Source: an uncultured Candidatus Saccharibacteria bacterium (GTDB taxonomy: Bacteria; Patescibacteriota; Saccharimonadia; Saccharimonadales; Saccharimonadaceae). Taken from it: a DNA stretch of 25,212 bases. Of the stretch, positions 13,447 through 21,221 are shown piece by piece. The notes under the pieces were generated by a model. That model saw nothing but the letters and a program-made list of their open reading frames with translations, ran no database searches and was not told where the DNA came from. The position numbers were made by a program, and so were the translations under genes. How positions within the stretch are numbered: the first letter of the stretch is position 1; the number at the start of each line of letters is the position of its first letter. Where the stretch lies: NCBI GenBank assembly GCA_948945085.1, contig CARBGY010000012.1, positions 1-25,212 of the forward strand, read 5' to 3'.

Positions 13447-15120
13447 TTATTCAGTGTAAGGTGTAAATTCGAAATCGAAACCAACGTATTTAGGAAGTTT
13501 TGCTTCGAGGAATTTTTTGATGTTGCGGTCAACTTGTTTTGAGAGATCAGTAATACGGGTTGCACCAGTTTCGTCGTCACCTTGAACGAGCGGGATAGTA
13601 TAGCGGATTTTAGTTTTAACGTCAGTACAATAGCGGTCTTTTTTGATGGTGCTGCTACTGTAAACGCTAGTGGCTCGTTGGAACTCGCGGAAGGCGGTGC
13701 TGAGAGTTTTGTCGCCGCAGCTGAGAATCCAATCAATAACTTCGCGTTCGCTCATGGCGTAGAGATCATCGATGGTTAAGTAGTCGCGCAGTTCCATAGA
13801 CTTAATGATGTCGGCGAGGAATTGCATCGTAGCGCGAGCTTTGTCGCTATGGTAGTGAGAAAAGAGAGGCAAAGAAAGTTGCATAAATTCTTTACAGATG
13901 CTAAGGTCGCGAAAACCGATTTCGTCGATGTCGTGTTCGTTTTTGAGGATGACAAGGTTGTCAGAAAAACGTTTAATAGTAGGAAGATCCCAAGTATCGT
14001 AGAGGAAAAGTCCGTTTGAGAAAGTGTACTCGAGGCGATCGGCGGCAAGTCCGGGAGTATCGTTGTCGGCAATTGGGAAAAGATGGTAATCGGAAACTTC
14101 GCCAGCAAGGATTTCGTCGCGTTTAAGTTGGCGCATGATGGCGCGGGAGTTACGAATGATTTGACCAGTGCGTTCTTCGGTCGATTCTTGTTTTTCGGAA
14201 TCGCCGTTCATGAAATCAATAGTATGTTTAAAAGCAGGGGCGGCGATGTCGTGGAAAAGTCCAGCAAGAGTTTGTTTTTTGTCGTGCGTAAAACGCCAGA
14301 TGATGAGGGCCACACCGATGCTGTGGGCGAAGACGGAATTATAATTAGGGAAGTTGTAGAGGTTGCTGTACTCGACACCATTAATCATGCTAACACCATT
14401 TAGGCGTTGCACTTCGGGGGCAGCGATGTATTTTAGCAACCAAGCTGGAAATTCTGGGCAGAGAACATTTAGATATTCACGTATGGCGGGTGTGAGATTT
14501 TTAAGGTAGCGTTTTTTGCAGGTGAGGAGGTTGATGGTTTTTTCGGGATTGTGAAGAGATTTTTTGAAGAATCCTGTAGAGTGGACTGGAGCAGCGACTG
14601 GTAGTGGTTCGATAACTGGAGAGATAGAAGTTTCGTCGGTTAAGTCGTCGTCTTTTTCGCTTTCGATTTCGTCGGATTCGATTTTGATGTCTGGGACTGG
14701 GATGGTGGCTTTTTTGCCGGTTGGACGATCGTAAATATTAATCCAGCCTTGATTGAGCCAGAATTTAACTTCTTCGTAACAAGCTTGTTCTTCGGAAGGC
14801 ATTTGTAATAAGTTAATTTCGACTTTTTTGCCACGGTTTAGATTGCCGATGACGACATAAGTAAGTTCGGCGATGGCGCTGGGGCCGATGTAGCCACCGA
14901 TGTTGTTTTTGTCTTCGTTCATGAGAAAGAAGACGTCGGTGCGATCGAGGTTTTGGTAGAAGGAAACGTAGATATCAGTGAGGTTTTCGGCATAATCGCC
15001 GTCTTCAGAGACAACATTTGGAAAATCGATAACTTCGTATCCTCGTCCTTCGAAGTATCCTCGCCAGTAGGCGGCACGTTCTTGTAGTTTTGAGCTTCCT
15101 GCAATAACTAGTTTTTTCAT
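13447..15120 (-). CDS. Fusion of NDT-like domain with HD-domain phosphohydrolase
   Basis: 557 residues. Residues 1-130 resemble the nucleoside 2-deoxyribosyltransferase/TIR-like Rossmann fold: KKLVIAGSSKLQERAAYW, DVFFLMNEDKNNIGGYIGP, then SAIAELTYVV with E85 in the place of the catalytic Glu, and NRGKKVEI. A charged linker (140-190) leads to an HD hydrolase domain: H266 in SVFAHSIGVAL, H290-D291 in LAGLFHDIAAP and H299 in FKHTID, the metal-binding pattern of dNTP triphosphohydrolase/nucleotidase-like HD proteins. Its neighbours, dCMP deaminase 6 bases upstream and MGMT 8 bases downstream, suggest nucleotide-pool cleaning or nucleotide-linked defence. The substrate is unknown. The start ATG directly follows the deaminase stop. 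Confidence 0.78.
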   Translation of the reverse strand: MKKLVIAGSSKLQERAAYWRGYFEGRGYEVIDFPNVVSEDGDYAENLTDIYVSFYQNLDRTDVFFLMNEDKNNIGGYIGPSAIAELTYVVIGNLNRGKKVEINLLQMPSEEQACYEEVKFWLNQGWINIYDRPTGKKATIPVPDIKIESDEIESEKDDDLTDETSISPVIEPLPVAAPVHSTGFFKKSLHNPEKTINLLTCKKRYLKNLTPAIREYLNVLCPEFPAWLLKYIAAPEVQRLNGVSMINGVEYSNLYNFPNYNSVFAHSIGVALIIWRFTHDKKQTLAGLFHDIAAPAFKHTIDFMNGDSEKQESTEERTGQIIRNSRAIMRQLKRDEILAGEVSDYHLFPIADNDTPGLAADRLEYTFSNGLFLYDTWDLPTIKRFSDNLVILKNEHDIDEIGFRDLSICKEFMQLSLPLFSHYHSDKARATMQFLADIIKSMELRDYLTIDDLYAMSEREVIDWILSCGDKTLSTAFREFQRATSVYSSSTIKKDRYCTDVKTKIRYTIPLVQGDDETGATRITDLSKQVDRNIKKFLEAKLPKYVGFDFEFTPYTE

Positions 15121-15126
15121 AAAGTG

Positions 15127-15639
15127 TTAGTCCTCGAGCTGAAGGACAATCTCCTTTCTGTTAGCTGGTTTAAACTTGCGATATTTAACACCGCATACTT
15201 CAAACATGCGGATGGAGGCATTTTGTTCGACACCATAACTCGAGTGGTCGAAATCATGGAGATAGATTACCTCTTTAATGCCAGCCTGAATAATGGCTTT
15301 GGTGCATTCGACGCAAGGGAAGAAATGGACGTAAATGCGGGCGCTTTGCAAATCTTGGGGGTTGCCGCGATAGTTGAGGATAGCATTGAGTTCACTGTGG
15401 CAAATATAGGGATATTTAGTGTCATAGTGGTTTTTTGCTTCGCGGACATCCCAGGGCATTAAACTATCGGGAAAACCGTTAGGTGCGCCGTTGTAACCAA
15501 TTGAGAGAACACGATTATCGTCGGCGACAATGCAAGCGCCGACTTTAGTGTTGGGATCCTTACTGCGCATGGCGGTAAGAACGGCTATGCCCATAAAGTA
15601 TTCGTCCCAACTTAGATGTTCGTCTGTTTTCTTACCCAT
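15127..15639 (-). CDS. dCMP deaminase (ComEB-like)
   Basis: Zinc deaminase converting dCMP to dUMP, the precursor for thymidylate synthesis; 170 residues. The zinc site is C80-H81-S-E83 (CHSELNAI, where most members have HAE) together with PCVEC (C109, C112). SKDPNTKVGACIVADDNRVLSIGYNG is the family's substrate-binding start, split here as SKDPNTKVGAC and DDNRVLSIGYNGAPNG. A good AAAGGAG precedes ATG 15639. It heads the minus-strand unit with the NDT/HD fusion and MGMT genes, facing divergently away from the glycosyltransferase operon. Confidence 0.9.
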   Translation of the reverse strand: MGKKTDEHLSWDEYFMGIAVLTAMRSKDPNTKVGACIVADDNRVLSIGYNGAPNGFPDSLMPWDVREAKNHYDTKYPYICHSELNAILNYRGNPQDLQSARIYVHFFPCVECTKAIIQAGIKEVIYLHDFDHSSYGVEQNASIRMFEVCGVKYRKFKPANRKEIVLQLED

Positions 15640-15768
15640 ATAGCTCCTTTAAGGGTATTTTATAATAGATTGACAATTTTGACTAGACCTGTTATAAACA
15701 TAAGCTTTTATAAGACGTTATATATTGGATGATTGATGGCGGAACTTGTGCTTTGGGCGGTTATAGAT

Positions 15769-15774
15769 TATAAT
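15769..15774 (+). promoter_or_regulatory. -10 box, leaderless-type, for membrane protein/GT2 operon
   Basis: TATAAT ends 7 bases before ATG 15782, so transcription should begin at the start codon. Confidence 0.65.
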
Positions 15775-15781
15775 TAGAGGA

Positions 15782-16219
15782 ATGGTGAAGACAAAAGCAA
15801 AAGAGGAAATTGAGAAGTCGCCTAGAGAGAAAAAGTTGAACTTTAAGTCGACTTGGCGCGAGGTTTCGCGGAAACAGAGGGGATTAATGATTGCGATGAT
15901 CGCGCTTTTAGTAATGAGCGTGGTGTTTTTGATTTTTTCTTTAACGATGCTTAGACCGCAGAATACGGTGGTGATTGTGGGGTATGGTGATGTTTATGGA
16001 GAGATTGCAGGCTTGAGTGGAGGGTATCGTCGCGATAGCTGGATGAATATGTTGGCGTTTCCGGCGCTTGCAGTGATTTTTGGAGTGGTACATAATTTTA
16101 TCGCTTTAAGAGTTTATAGAAAATATGGACGAGATGCGGCGATGATGGTTGTGGTAGGCACAATGGTGTTGATTGTGGGGGCGGTGGCGGTAATGCTAAG
16201 ATTGGCGGGGGAATGGTAA
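15782..16219 (+). CDS. Small membrane protein paired with a glycosyltransferase
   Basis: 145 residues with a basic N-terminus (MVKTKAKEEIEKSPREKKLN) and three membrane segments: about 36-57 (GLMIAMIALLVMSVVFLIFS), 92-110 (MLAFPALAVIFGVVHNFIAL) and 120-140 (AAMMVVVGTMVLIVGAVAVML). I recognise no named family. Its stop codon abuts the ATG of the glycosyltransferase (TAAATG), so the two are translated from one transcript and may form a membrane complex. Confidence 0.7.
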   Translation: MVKTKAKEEIEKSPREKKLNFKSTWREVSRKQRGLMIAMIALLVMSVVFLIFSLTMLRPQNTVVIVGYGDVYGEIAGLSGGYRRDSWMNMLAFPALAVIFGVVHNFIALRVYRKYGRDAAMMVVVGTMVLIVGAVAVMLRLAGEW

Positions 16220-17842
16220 ATGAAGGATTTGGAAATTCCGCGGGGGCGGCGGACAAAGTTGTATCGGTTTTTTGAGATTTTGCCGGGTTTTTTAAGTTAT
16301 GTGGCAGTAATTGCGCTTTTTGTGCTATCGTGGATTAGTCCGGTGCTTGGTTCAATTTATCTTTTGGTGATTGTGGCGACAACTTTTGTGAAAGCGGTAG
16401 CTACGGCATTTCGAACGATACAGGGTTATGAGGTAGTTAAGCGAGCGGAACGAGTAGATTGGCGAAAGCGATTAGAAGATTTGGAGAATCCACATGAGGC
16501 TTATGAGCGATTGCACGGGCGAAGCGAAAGTAGTTATGGGTTTGATGAACACGTTCAAAATTTGCGGATATTGTCGGTAGTGGAAGGAAAAAGCGAACCG
16601 AAACCGCAGAATGTTTATCATGCGGTGATTATGGTAGCTTATAATGAAGGTTTGGAGACTTTGGTGCCTTCGGTGGAGGCAGTGCGTGATACGACTTTTC
16701 CGAATGAACGGATTATTTTTGTTTTAGGGTATGAGGAACGGGGGGGAGAAGTGATGGAACAAAATGCGAAAATTTTAAAGGAGAAATTTCAGGGGGTGTT
16801 TCGGGATTTTATTTTGGTTAAACATCCAGAAGGAATGAAGGGTGAAATTGTAGGAAAGGGACCAAATCTGACTTTTGCGGGTAAAGAGTTAGCAAAATAT
16901 GTTGAAAAGAAGCGGATATCAAAGGAGAATGTGATTGTAACTTCGCTAGATAGTGATAATAGAATGTATAGAAGTTATTTAGATTATGTAGCATATGAAT
17001 TTATTGTGAGACCGGATCGACAACATTATAGTTATCAGCCGGTTTCGTTATTTACGAATAATATTTGGGAAGCGTCGGCGCCGATGAGGGTGATTGCGAT
17101 GTCGAACTCGTTTTTTAACGTGATTTCGACGATGCGGCCACATATTTTAAAGAATTTTGCGTCGCATTCGCAGCCGTTGGCGGCGCTGGAGGGGATGGAT
17201 TTTTGGAGTACAAGAACGATTGTGGAGGATGGGCATCAATATTGGCGCTCGTTGTTTTATTTTGAGGGTAAATATTCGGTGGTGCCAATTCGGGTGCCAA
17301 TTTATCAGGATGCGGTGATTGGAGATACTTTGGGAGAGACATTGAAGGCGCAGTTTATTCAGTTAAGGCGGTGGGATTATGGAGCGAGTGATGTGGCTTA
17401 TGTAGGGAGCTACTTGTTTAATAAAAAGAAACGTAAAATTCCGTTTTGGATATTGCTGCCGAAGTTTATTAGGCTTTTGGACGGGCATGTAACGTTGGCG
17501 ATTATGGCGCCGATTGTGGCATTTGGGGGATGGGTGCCGATGCTTTTGAATTTGGGGGCGCGGGGTGCGGTAGCGTTTAATTTGCCGAGAGTTGTAGGTT
17601 GGATTCAGACGTTGGCGGCGGTGGGACTAATCGTGACGGTTGTGACATCGTTAAAGATGTTGCCACCGAGACCGGAAAAATATAAGAAGAATAAGACCTT
17701 TTTGATGGTGGTACAATGGATACTTTCGCCAGTGATAGCAATTGTCTATCAAAGTGCGGCGGCGTTTTATTCACAAACGCGATTAATGATGGGGTGGTAT
17801 ATGGAAAAGTTTGATGTAACGAAGAAAGTGGTGAAGAAGTAA
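16220..17842 (+). CDS. Membrane glycosyltransferase, family 2
   Basis: 540 residues. Two N-terminal membrane segments (about 20-58, FLSYVAVIALFVLSWISPV) precede a large GT-A domain. It shows NVYHAVIMVAYNEG (start of the nucleotide-sugar fold), the metal-binding DxD at D244-D246 (SLDSDNR), VEDGHQYW at about 336 (catalytic-base position) and QLRRW at 381-385, which together resemble processive GT2 synthases such as the cellulose/hyaluronan type. Three or four further membrane segments fill 415-520. It probably makes or extends a cell-surface polysaccharide or glycolipid; the sugar cannot be inferred. It is the second gene of a two-gene operon and ends 7 bases from the convergent ADP-ribosyltransferase gene. 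Confidence 0.85.
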   Translation: MKDLEIPRGRRTKLYRFFEILPGFLSYVAVIALFVLSWISPVLGSIYLLVIVATTFVKAVATAFRTIQGYEVVKRAERVDWRKRLEDLENPHEAYERLHGRSESSYGFDEHVQNLRILSVVEGKSEPKPQNVYHAVIMVAYNEGLETLVPSVEAVRDTTFPNERIIFVLGYEERGGEVMEQNAKILKEKFQGVFRDFILVKHPEGMKGEIVGKGPNLTFAGKELAKYVEKKRISKENVIVTSLDSDNRMYRSYLDYVAYEFIVRPDRQHYSYQPVSLFTNNIWEASAPMRVIAMSNSFFNVISTMRPHILKNFASHSQPLAALEGMDFWSTRTIVEDGHQYWRSLFYFEGKYSVVPIRVPIYQDAVIGDTLGETLKAQFIQLRRWDYGASDVAYVGSYLFNKKKRKIPFWILLPKFIRLLDGHVTLAIMAPIVAFGGWVPMLLNLGARGAVAFNLPRVVGWIQTLAAVGLIVTVVTSLKMLPPRPEKYKKNKTFLMVVQWILSPVIAIVYQSAAAFYSQTRLMMGWYMEKFDVTKKVVKK

Positions 17843-17849
17843 AGGTGGA

Positions 17850-18758
17850 CTAGGGGTGGGCTGGGTCGTAGATGTGGACTGGTAAAAGAAGCATTTCGAG
17901 GAAGGCGCGGTTATGATCTTGGTCGATTTGAACTTTAGAGATGTAAGAGAGGTTGTCGCGATTGAAGAGGATTTCGTGTTCGTTTTTACTATAGCTTAAG
18001 TCGTCAGAAAGCAAACCGACGCAGTTGTCGTTTTCGCTAGTGAGAAGATACTTGATTTCGATGTTGCAGGGTTTGCGGAGAGGATCGCCGAATTGATGAT
18101 TGGCGAAATTAGCATCGCGGGAGAGGGATGTACTGGTAAAACCGGTTTCGAGGAAAAAGTTGTGTTCGAGATTTTTGAGTTCGGAGAGGTTTTCGATTTG
18201 ATAGCCACGAAAAGTATCAAGATTGGTGCCGCGATAGGTGGTGAGATTGGTGTTGAGTGGGGGTAGGGAAGTGATGATTTGGCTGAGATTTTTGATGTCC
18301 TGTTGGGCTTGGGCGAGTTTTTCAGGAGTTTGGCGGCCGAGAATTTCATAATCCCAGAAACCACGAGCGACTTGGTTGATGGCTTTATAGCCGAGACCAG
18401 AGTAGTGTTTAATAGTGGATTTTGCTTCATGAGTGAGAAGCGGGATGATTTTGGAATTGTAAGATGTACAAAAATCGTCAAGTTTTTGAGGGGAGTTAAG
18501 GTCTTCGTAGGTGCGTGACGTGGCGTCGGCTATGAATGATTTTAGGTTTTCCAGATGTCCAAGATTTTCAATTTCGCGTAGATACCAGTTACAGGTACGA
18601 TTAGGGCTAGTGGTGATGATTGATGATTTTTCGATGGTTTTAGCGTCAGAATTTGGGTTAGGATTTTTAGGTTGTTCGCCGGAAAATTTGATATTTTGGA
18701 GATCATCCCACGAAGTAGAGGAGGTTTCTGAAGATGAGAAATGGTTTTCGGGATTCAT
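17850..18758 (-). CDS. Predicted R-S-E-class ADP-ribosyltransferase
   Basis: 302 residues. The C-terminal 110-302 carries the signature of arginine-type mono-ADP-ribosyltransferase exoenzymes (ADPrib_exo_Tox family). It has YSGLGYKAINQVARG, the NAD-binding R176 in TTYRGTN, the STS motif (S209-T210-S211) in ETGFTSTSLSRDANFA, and an ExE motif E260-H-E262 in SKNEHEILFNRDN. Members transfer ADP-ribose from NAD to proteins such as actin or GTPases. The N-terminal 100 residues are Ser/Asn-rich, low-complexity and without a classical signal peptide, perhaps serving for delivery. No adjacent immunity or ADP-ribosylglycohydrolase gene is recognised. The promoter is leaderless-type. The target is unknown, and a self-directed or antiphage role is possible. 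Confidence 0.8.
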   Translation of the reverse strand: MNPENHFSSSETSSTSWDDLQNIKFSGEQPKNPNPNSDAKTIEKSSIITTSPNRTCNWYLREIENLGHLENLKSFIADATSRTYEDLNSPQKLDDFCTSYNSKIIPLLTHEAKSTIKHYSGLGYKAINQVARGFWDYEILGRQTPEKLAQAQQDIKNLSQIITSLPPLNTNLTTYRGTNLDTFRGYQIENLSELKNLEHNFFLETGFTSTSLSRDANFANHQFGDPLRKPCNIEIKYLLTSENDNCVGLLSDDLSYSKNEHEILFNRDNLSYISKVQIDQDHNRAFLEMLLLPVHIYDPAHP

Positions 18759-18764
18759 AGTTTG

Positions 18765-18770
18765 ATTATA
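18765..18770 (-). promoter_or_regulatory. -10 box, leaderless-type, for the ADP-ribosyltransferase
   Basis: TATAAT on the minus strand ends 6 bases before the ATG, placing the predicted transcript start at the start codon. Confidence 0.6.
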
Positions 18771-18805
18771 ACATGCTGAGTTAATGAGGCAGGAATGAGT
18801 TTAAG

Positions 18806-18833
18806 TTGATTTTTATAAAAATTTTGATATGAT
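18806..18833 (+). promoter_or_regulatory. Promoter of the 339-residue hypothetical gene
   Basis: TTGATT (18806-18811) and TATGAT (18828-18833) are spaced 16 bases, giving a leader of about 43 nt with GGAGGG before ATG 18883. It is divergent from the ADP-ribosyltransferase promoter. Confidence 0.5.
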
Positions 18834-18882
18834 AGTAGTGTAACTGTTGGCAATATGTAAAAATATTGAATGGAGGGACCAA

Positions 18883-19902
18883 ATGAACTTTAAAAAAATG
18901 TTTCCTGAAGATGGGCCAATTAAGATTTCGGAGGAGATATTTGCGCTTTATCGGAACTTAAACGATGAGCCGAGTGCGGCGGTGATGCTTAGACATTGGC
19001 TGTGCGACGATGACAGTGATGGGCTGAGGATTTTGTATTTGAGAGATTTGTTGCGGTCGGCATCGGTATCGAGAGATGCGGAAGTGTGGAAACACACTTA
19101 TTACTCATTTGACTATGGCGTTACACGTATGTTATATAATGATGATTTTAAGTCAGCAGTGCGTTGTCGCTCAAAAATAAGGCAAGAACTTTATAGTGAG
19201 CTGCTTTATAATCTGAAGAATAAGTTTTATGGGGGAGAAAAAGATGATATAGATAATTTGATCTTATTTATGATTCCGTACCTAAGTGAAGATGAAGGGA
19301 GGGAATTATGGAAGTATCACAGACTTGTGGCCTTAAAACCAAGACGAGTTGAGGAGGCTTTGGGGCTGATTAGTTGTGGAAAATGTAAGTCGGAATGGCT
19401 GAGCGTGGAGATTGAGCGATTGGTTATGAAAGTGACGGCCGAGGAGATTGAACAGCATCGCGGAGAACTGGAGATGTGTTCGACTTTGTATCCAGACTGT
19501 GTGGAAGGATTGAAGGCAGTGATTGATGTGTGGGATTTTGTGGAGAACGAGATGGTCTATATGGGTGGCAATCGTGAGGCGGCAGAAAGGATGATGGAAT
19601 TTTTGCACAACGCTTTGCCGGCGAACGTGAAGTTTATCGATGAGCGCTCTTTTCCGAAAGAAATACGTTTGCTGGCAGATGAACCGAAGTTGGTGCTTGG
19701 GGTGGCGCGACGACATTTGTTGGGCAGATCCTTTAATGGGGAGCAGTGTTGGATGAATACTTTGGATTGGGAGCTGTGTATGTGTTGGCTAATCGCAATA
19801 AGAAGCTATTATGATCCAGAGGATGTAGAGTTTGGTGAGCAGCTGCAAGGACTTTTAGGAGACATGAAGGAGAGACGAGCGACTTGGCTTAGTGAAAGTT
19901 GA
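18883..19902 (+). CDS. Hypothetical protein, 339 residues
   Basis: I do not recognise this protein. ATG 18883 is chosen over an upstream TTG because GGAGGG lies five bases before it; it begins MNFKKMFPEDGPIKISEE. It has no signal peptide or membrane segment and is predicted mostly helical and acidic. It contains several cysteines (LISCGKCKSEW, EMCSTLYPDC, EQCW, ELCMCW) but no clear zinc-finger spacing. The alternating helices could be an alpha-solenoid. It shares an intergenic region with the divergent ADP-ribosyltransferase gene, so a functional link (regulator or neutralising partner) is possible but unsupported. A terminator pair follows. Confidence 0.7.
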   Translation: MNFKKMFPEDGPIKISEEIFALYRNLNDEPSAAVMLRHWLCDDDSDGLRILYLRDLLRSASVSRDAEVWKHTYYSFDYGVTRMLYNDDFKSAVRCRSKIRQELYSELLYNLKNKFYGGEKDDIDNLILFMIPYLSEDEGRELWKYHRLVALKPRRVEEALGLISCGKCKSEWLSVEIERLVMKVTAEEIEQHRGELEMCSTLYPDCVEGLKAVIDVWDFVENEMVYMGGNREAAERMMEFLHNALPANVKFIDERSFPKEIRLLADEPKLVLGVARRHLLGRSFNGEQCWMNTLDWELCMCWLIAIRSYYDPEDVEFGEQLQGLLGDMKERRATWLSES

Positions 19903-19936
19903 GTTGTGAGTTTGCATGAAAATTATTTAGGTAATA

Positions 19937-19960
19937 GGCTCCGCGTAGGCGGGGCCTTTT
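19937..19960 (+). terminator. Terminator after the hypothetical gene
   Basis: GGCTCCGC pairs with GCGGGGCC (one G-T pair) around GTAG, followed by TTTT. Confidence 0.85.
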
Positions 19961-19971
19961 GAACTAGAGAA

Positions 19972-19998
19972 AAACCGCGACGTACTTGTCGCGGTTTT
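19972..19998. terminator. Bidirectional terminator between convergent genes
   Basis: AAACCGCGAC pairs with GTCGCGGTTT around GTACTT, with T-runs on both strands. It ends the minus-strand Nudix gene and backs up the preceding terminator. Confidence 0.85.
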
Positions 19999-20008
19999 GT
20001 AAGGCACA

Positions 20009-20611
20009 CTACTCACTTAAAATTCCAAGTTGGAAAAGAGCCAAAATGCCAGCAATAAAAGTATTGGCATCTTTGATGTATCCATGACGCAGCATGTTAA
20101 AGAACATAAGTTTACTGACTTTGTATAGCTGGATGTATTCGCCGTCATCGGGTTTGGGTCGGTGGTGCTGGATGCAATACTCAGCCAGATAAGCGTGTAC
20201 GGGCTGGCGGATTGAACCTGGATCCTGATAATGATTGCCAAGATAGGTAATGTGTTTCAGGCTGGTAGTCAAGCCGGTTTCTTCCAGCATTTCGCGGATG
20301 CCGGTGGTTTTACTATCTTCGTGAGGCTTAGCATATCCGGCAGGGAATTCGATGAGCGAACGTTCACTGGTCAGGCCTGCTGGCTGAATAACCATGATGA
20401 AGTTGCCATCAGGATCTTCTGGTACCATGATAGTGGCAGGGTTTTTGTCGATATACTCACGTGGCTTGATTCCACCATTCGGGTATTTGAAGGTTTGGCA
20501 CATGAGCTTGTAGAAGCCGTTGCCATCTGTGGGTACGCCGATTGGGATAGCTTTACAGGTGCCAAGATAGTTGTCGAGCTGCTCGAGGCTTGTGATTTCC
20601 TGAATTTTCAT
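20009..20611 (-). CDS. Nudix hydrolase, ADP-ribose/ADP-sugar pyrophosphatase type
   Basis: 200 residues. The Nudix box at 92-114 is complete: G-YAKPH-E-DSKTTGI-REMLEETGL. The preceding SLIEFPAGYA and the long N-terminal extension are typical of ADP-ribose pyrophosphatases (NudF type), which hydrolyse ADP-ribose to AMP and ribose phosphate. HITYLGNHYQDPGSIRQPVHAYLAE supplies the substrate-specific segment with the QDPGSI loop. In the same genome as a predicted ADP-ribosyltransferase such an enzyme would clear free ADP-ribose, but the two are about 1.2 kb apart and separately transcribed. A consensus promoter and AAGGAGGA precede the ATG. Confidence 0.88.
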   Translation of the reverse strand: MKIQEITSLEQLDNYLGTCKAIPIGVPTDGNGFYKLMCQTFKYPNGGIKPREYIDKNPATIMVPEDPDGNFIMVIQPAGLTSERSLIEFPAGYAKPHEDSKTTGIREMLEETGLTTSLKHITYLGNHYQDPGSIRQPVHAYLAEYCIQHHRPKPDDGEYIQLYKVSKLMFFNMLRHGYIKDANTFIAGILALFQLGILSE

Positions 20612-20662
20612 AGAAAGATCCTCCTTGTTGATATTAAAGAACTTGGTAGCGTGTATCTTTTT

Positions 20663-20691
20663 ATTGTAGCACAGATTTCTTAAAAAGTCAA
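20663..20691 (-). promoter_or_regulatory. Promoter of the ADP-ribose Nudix gene
   Basis: On the minus strand TTGACT (20686-20691) and TACAAT (20663-20668) are spaced exactly 17 bases. Confidence 0.8.
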
Positions 20692-20721
20692 GATTTACGT
20701 ATTAAATTGCGTATTTTTGCA

Positions 20722-20741
20722 TGGCGGAAGCGAGAGGATTC
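20722..20741 (-). repeat. Exact 20-bp copy of the tRNA-Ser 3' end
   Basis: The 20 bases including the encoded CCA and half of the T arm are identical to 20919-20938 within the intact tRNA-Ser, 197 bp away and in the same orientation. This is the footprint expected from integration into a tRNA 3' end, or a truncated duplicate tRNA. Confidence 0.7.
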
Positions 20742-20880
20742 CATCTTTTGCTTCGCAAAATCTGGCGGTGGGGCGTTTTCTCGGAAGTAAAAATGCAAGC
20801 ATTTTTGTTTCTCTCGAAAACTACCGCCTACGAACCTAGCGCTGACGCGCTGCGGTTCTTATCTTCTCTTGGATTAAATT
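20742..20880. other. Hairpin-rich noncoding spacer between tRNA-Ser repeats
   Basis: No gene is visible. Several hairpins are present: TTTTGC-TTC-GCAAAA, a long imperfect one pairing GGCGGT and GTTTTCTCG with CGAAAAC and ACCGCC, AAATGC/GCATTT inside it, and an imperfect one near 20838-20860 (CTAGCGC with GCGCTG). Confidence 0.4.
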
Positions 20881-20918
20881 AATCATAAAAATAAGCCCAG
20901 AGGGCTTCTTTTTATGAT
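20881..20918 (-). terminator. Terminator of tRNA-Ser (symmetrical)
   Basis: 18-nt arms (AATCATAAAAATAAGCCC against GGGCTTCTTTTTATGATT) with one mismatch enclose a short AGA/AG loop. It starts directly after the tRNA CCA on the minus strand. Confidence 0.8.
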
Positions 20919-21008
20919 TGGCGGAAGCGAGAGGATTCGAACCTCCGGAACGGTTGCCCGCTCACACGCTTTCCAAGCGTGCTCCTTAAACCACTCGGAC
21001 ACACTTCC
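20919..21008 (-). tRNA. tRNA-Ser (anticodon GGA)
   Basis: Acceptor GGAAGTG pairs with CGCTTCC. Anticodon stem CACGC/GCGTG holds the loop TTGGAAA (GGA). The long variable arm of class II tRNAs and the T loop GTTCGAATC are present, with discriminator G and CCA encoded; 90 nt in all. TATAAT on the minus strand at 21018-21023 lies 9 bases upstream. Confidence 0.95.
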
Positions 21009-21221
21009 ATTTGTGTAATTATAGCATATTTTGCTGAGGATGGAAGAGTCCGTGGAAATAGTATTTTTATGAAAATGTGTAATATGGGGTATTTTTTATT
21101 TCGAAATGCAGTATGGTGGGACTGCTAGATATTTTGTTATTTGAGAGTTTTTTATGGAAGAGGCTTATGGTATGATGAATGTAGGAAGTGTGGGCGAAAT
21201 AATAAATTGAGGAGGTGCCCA

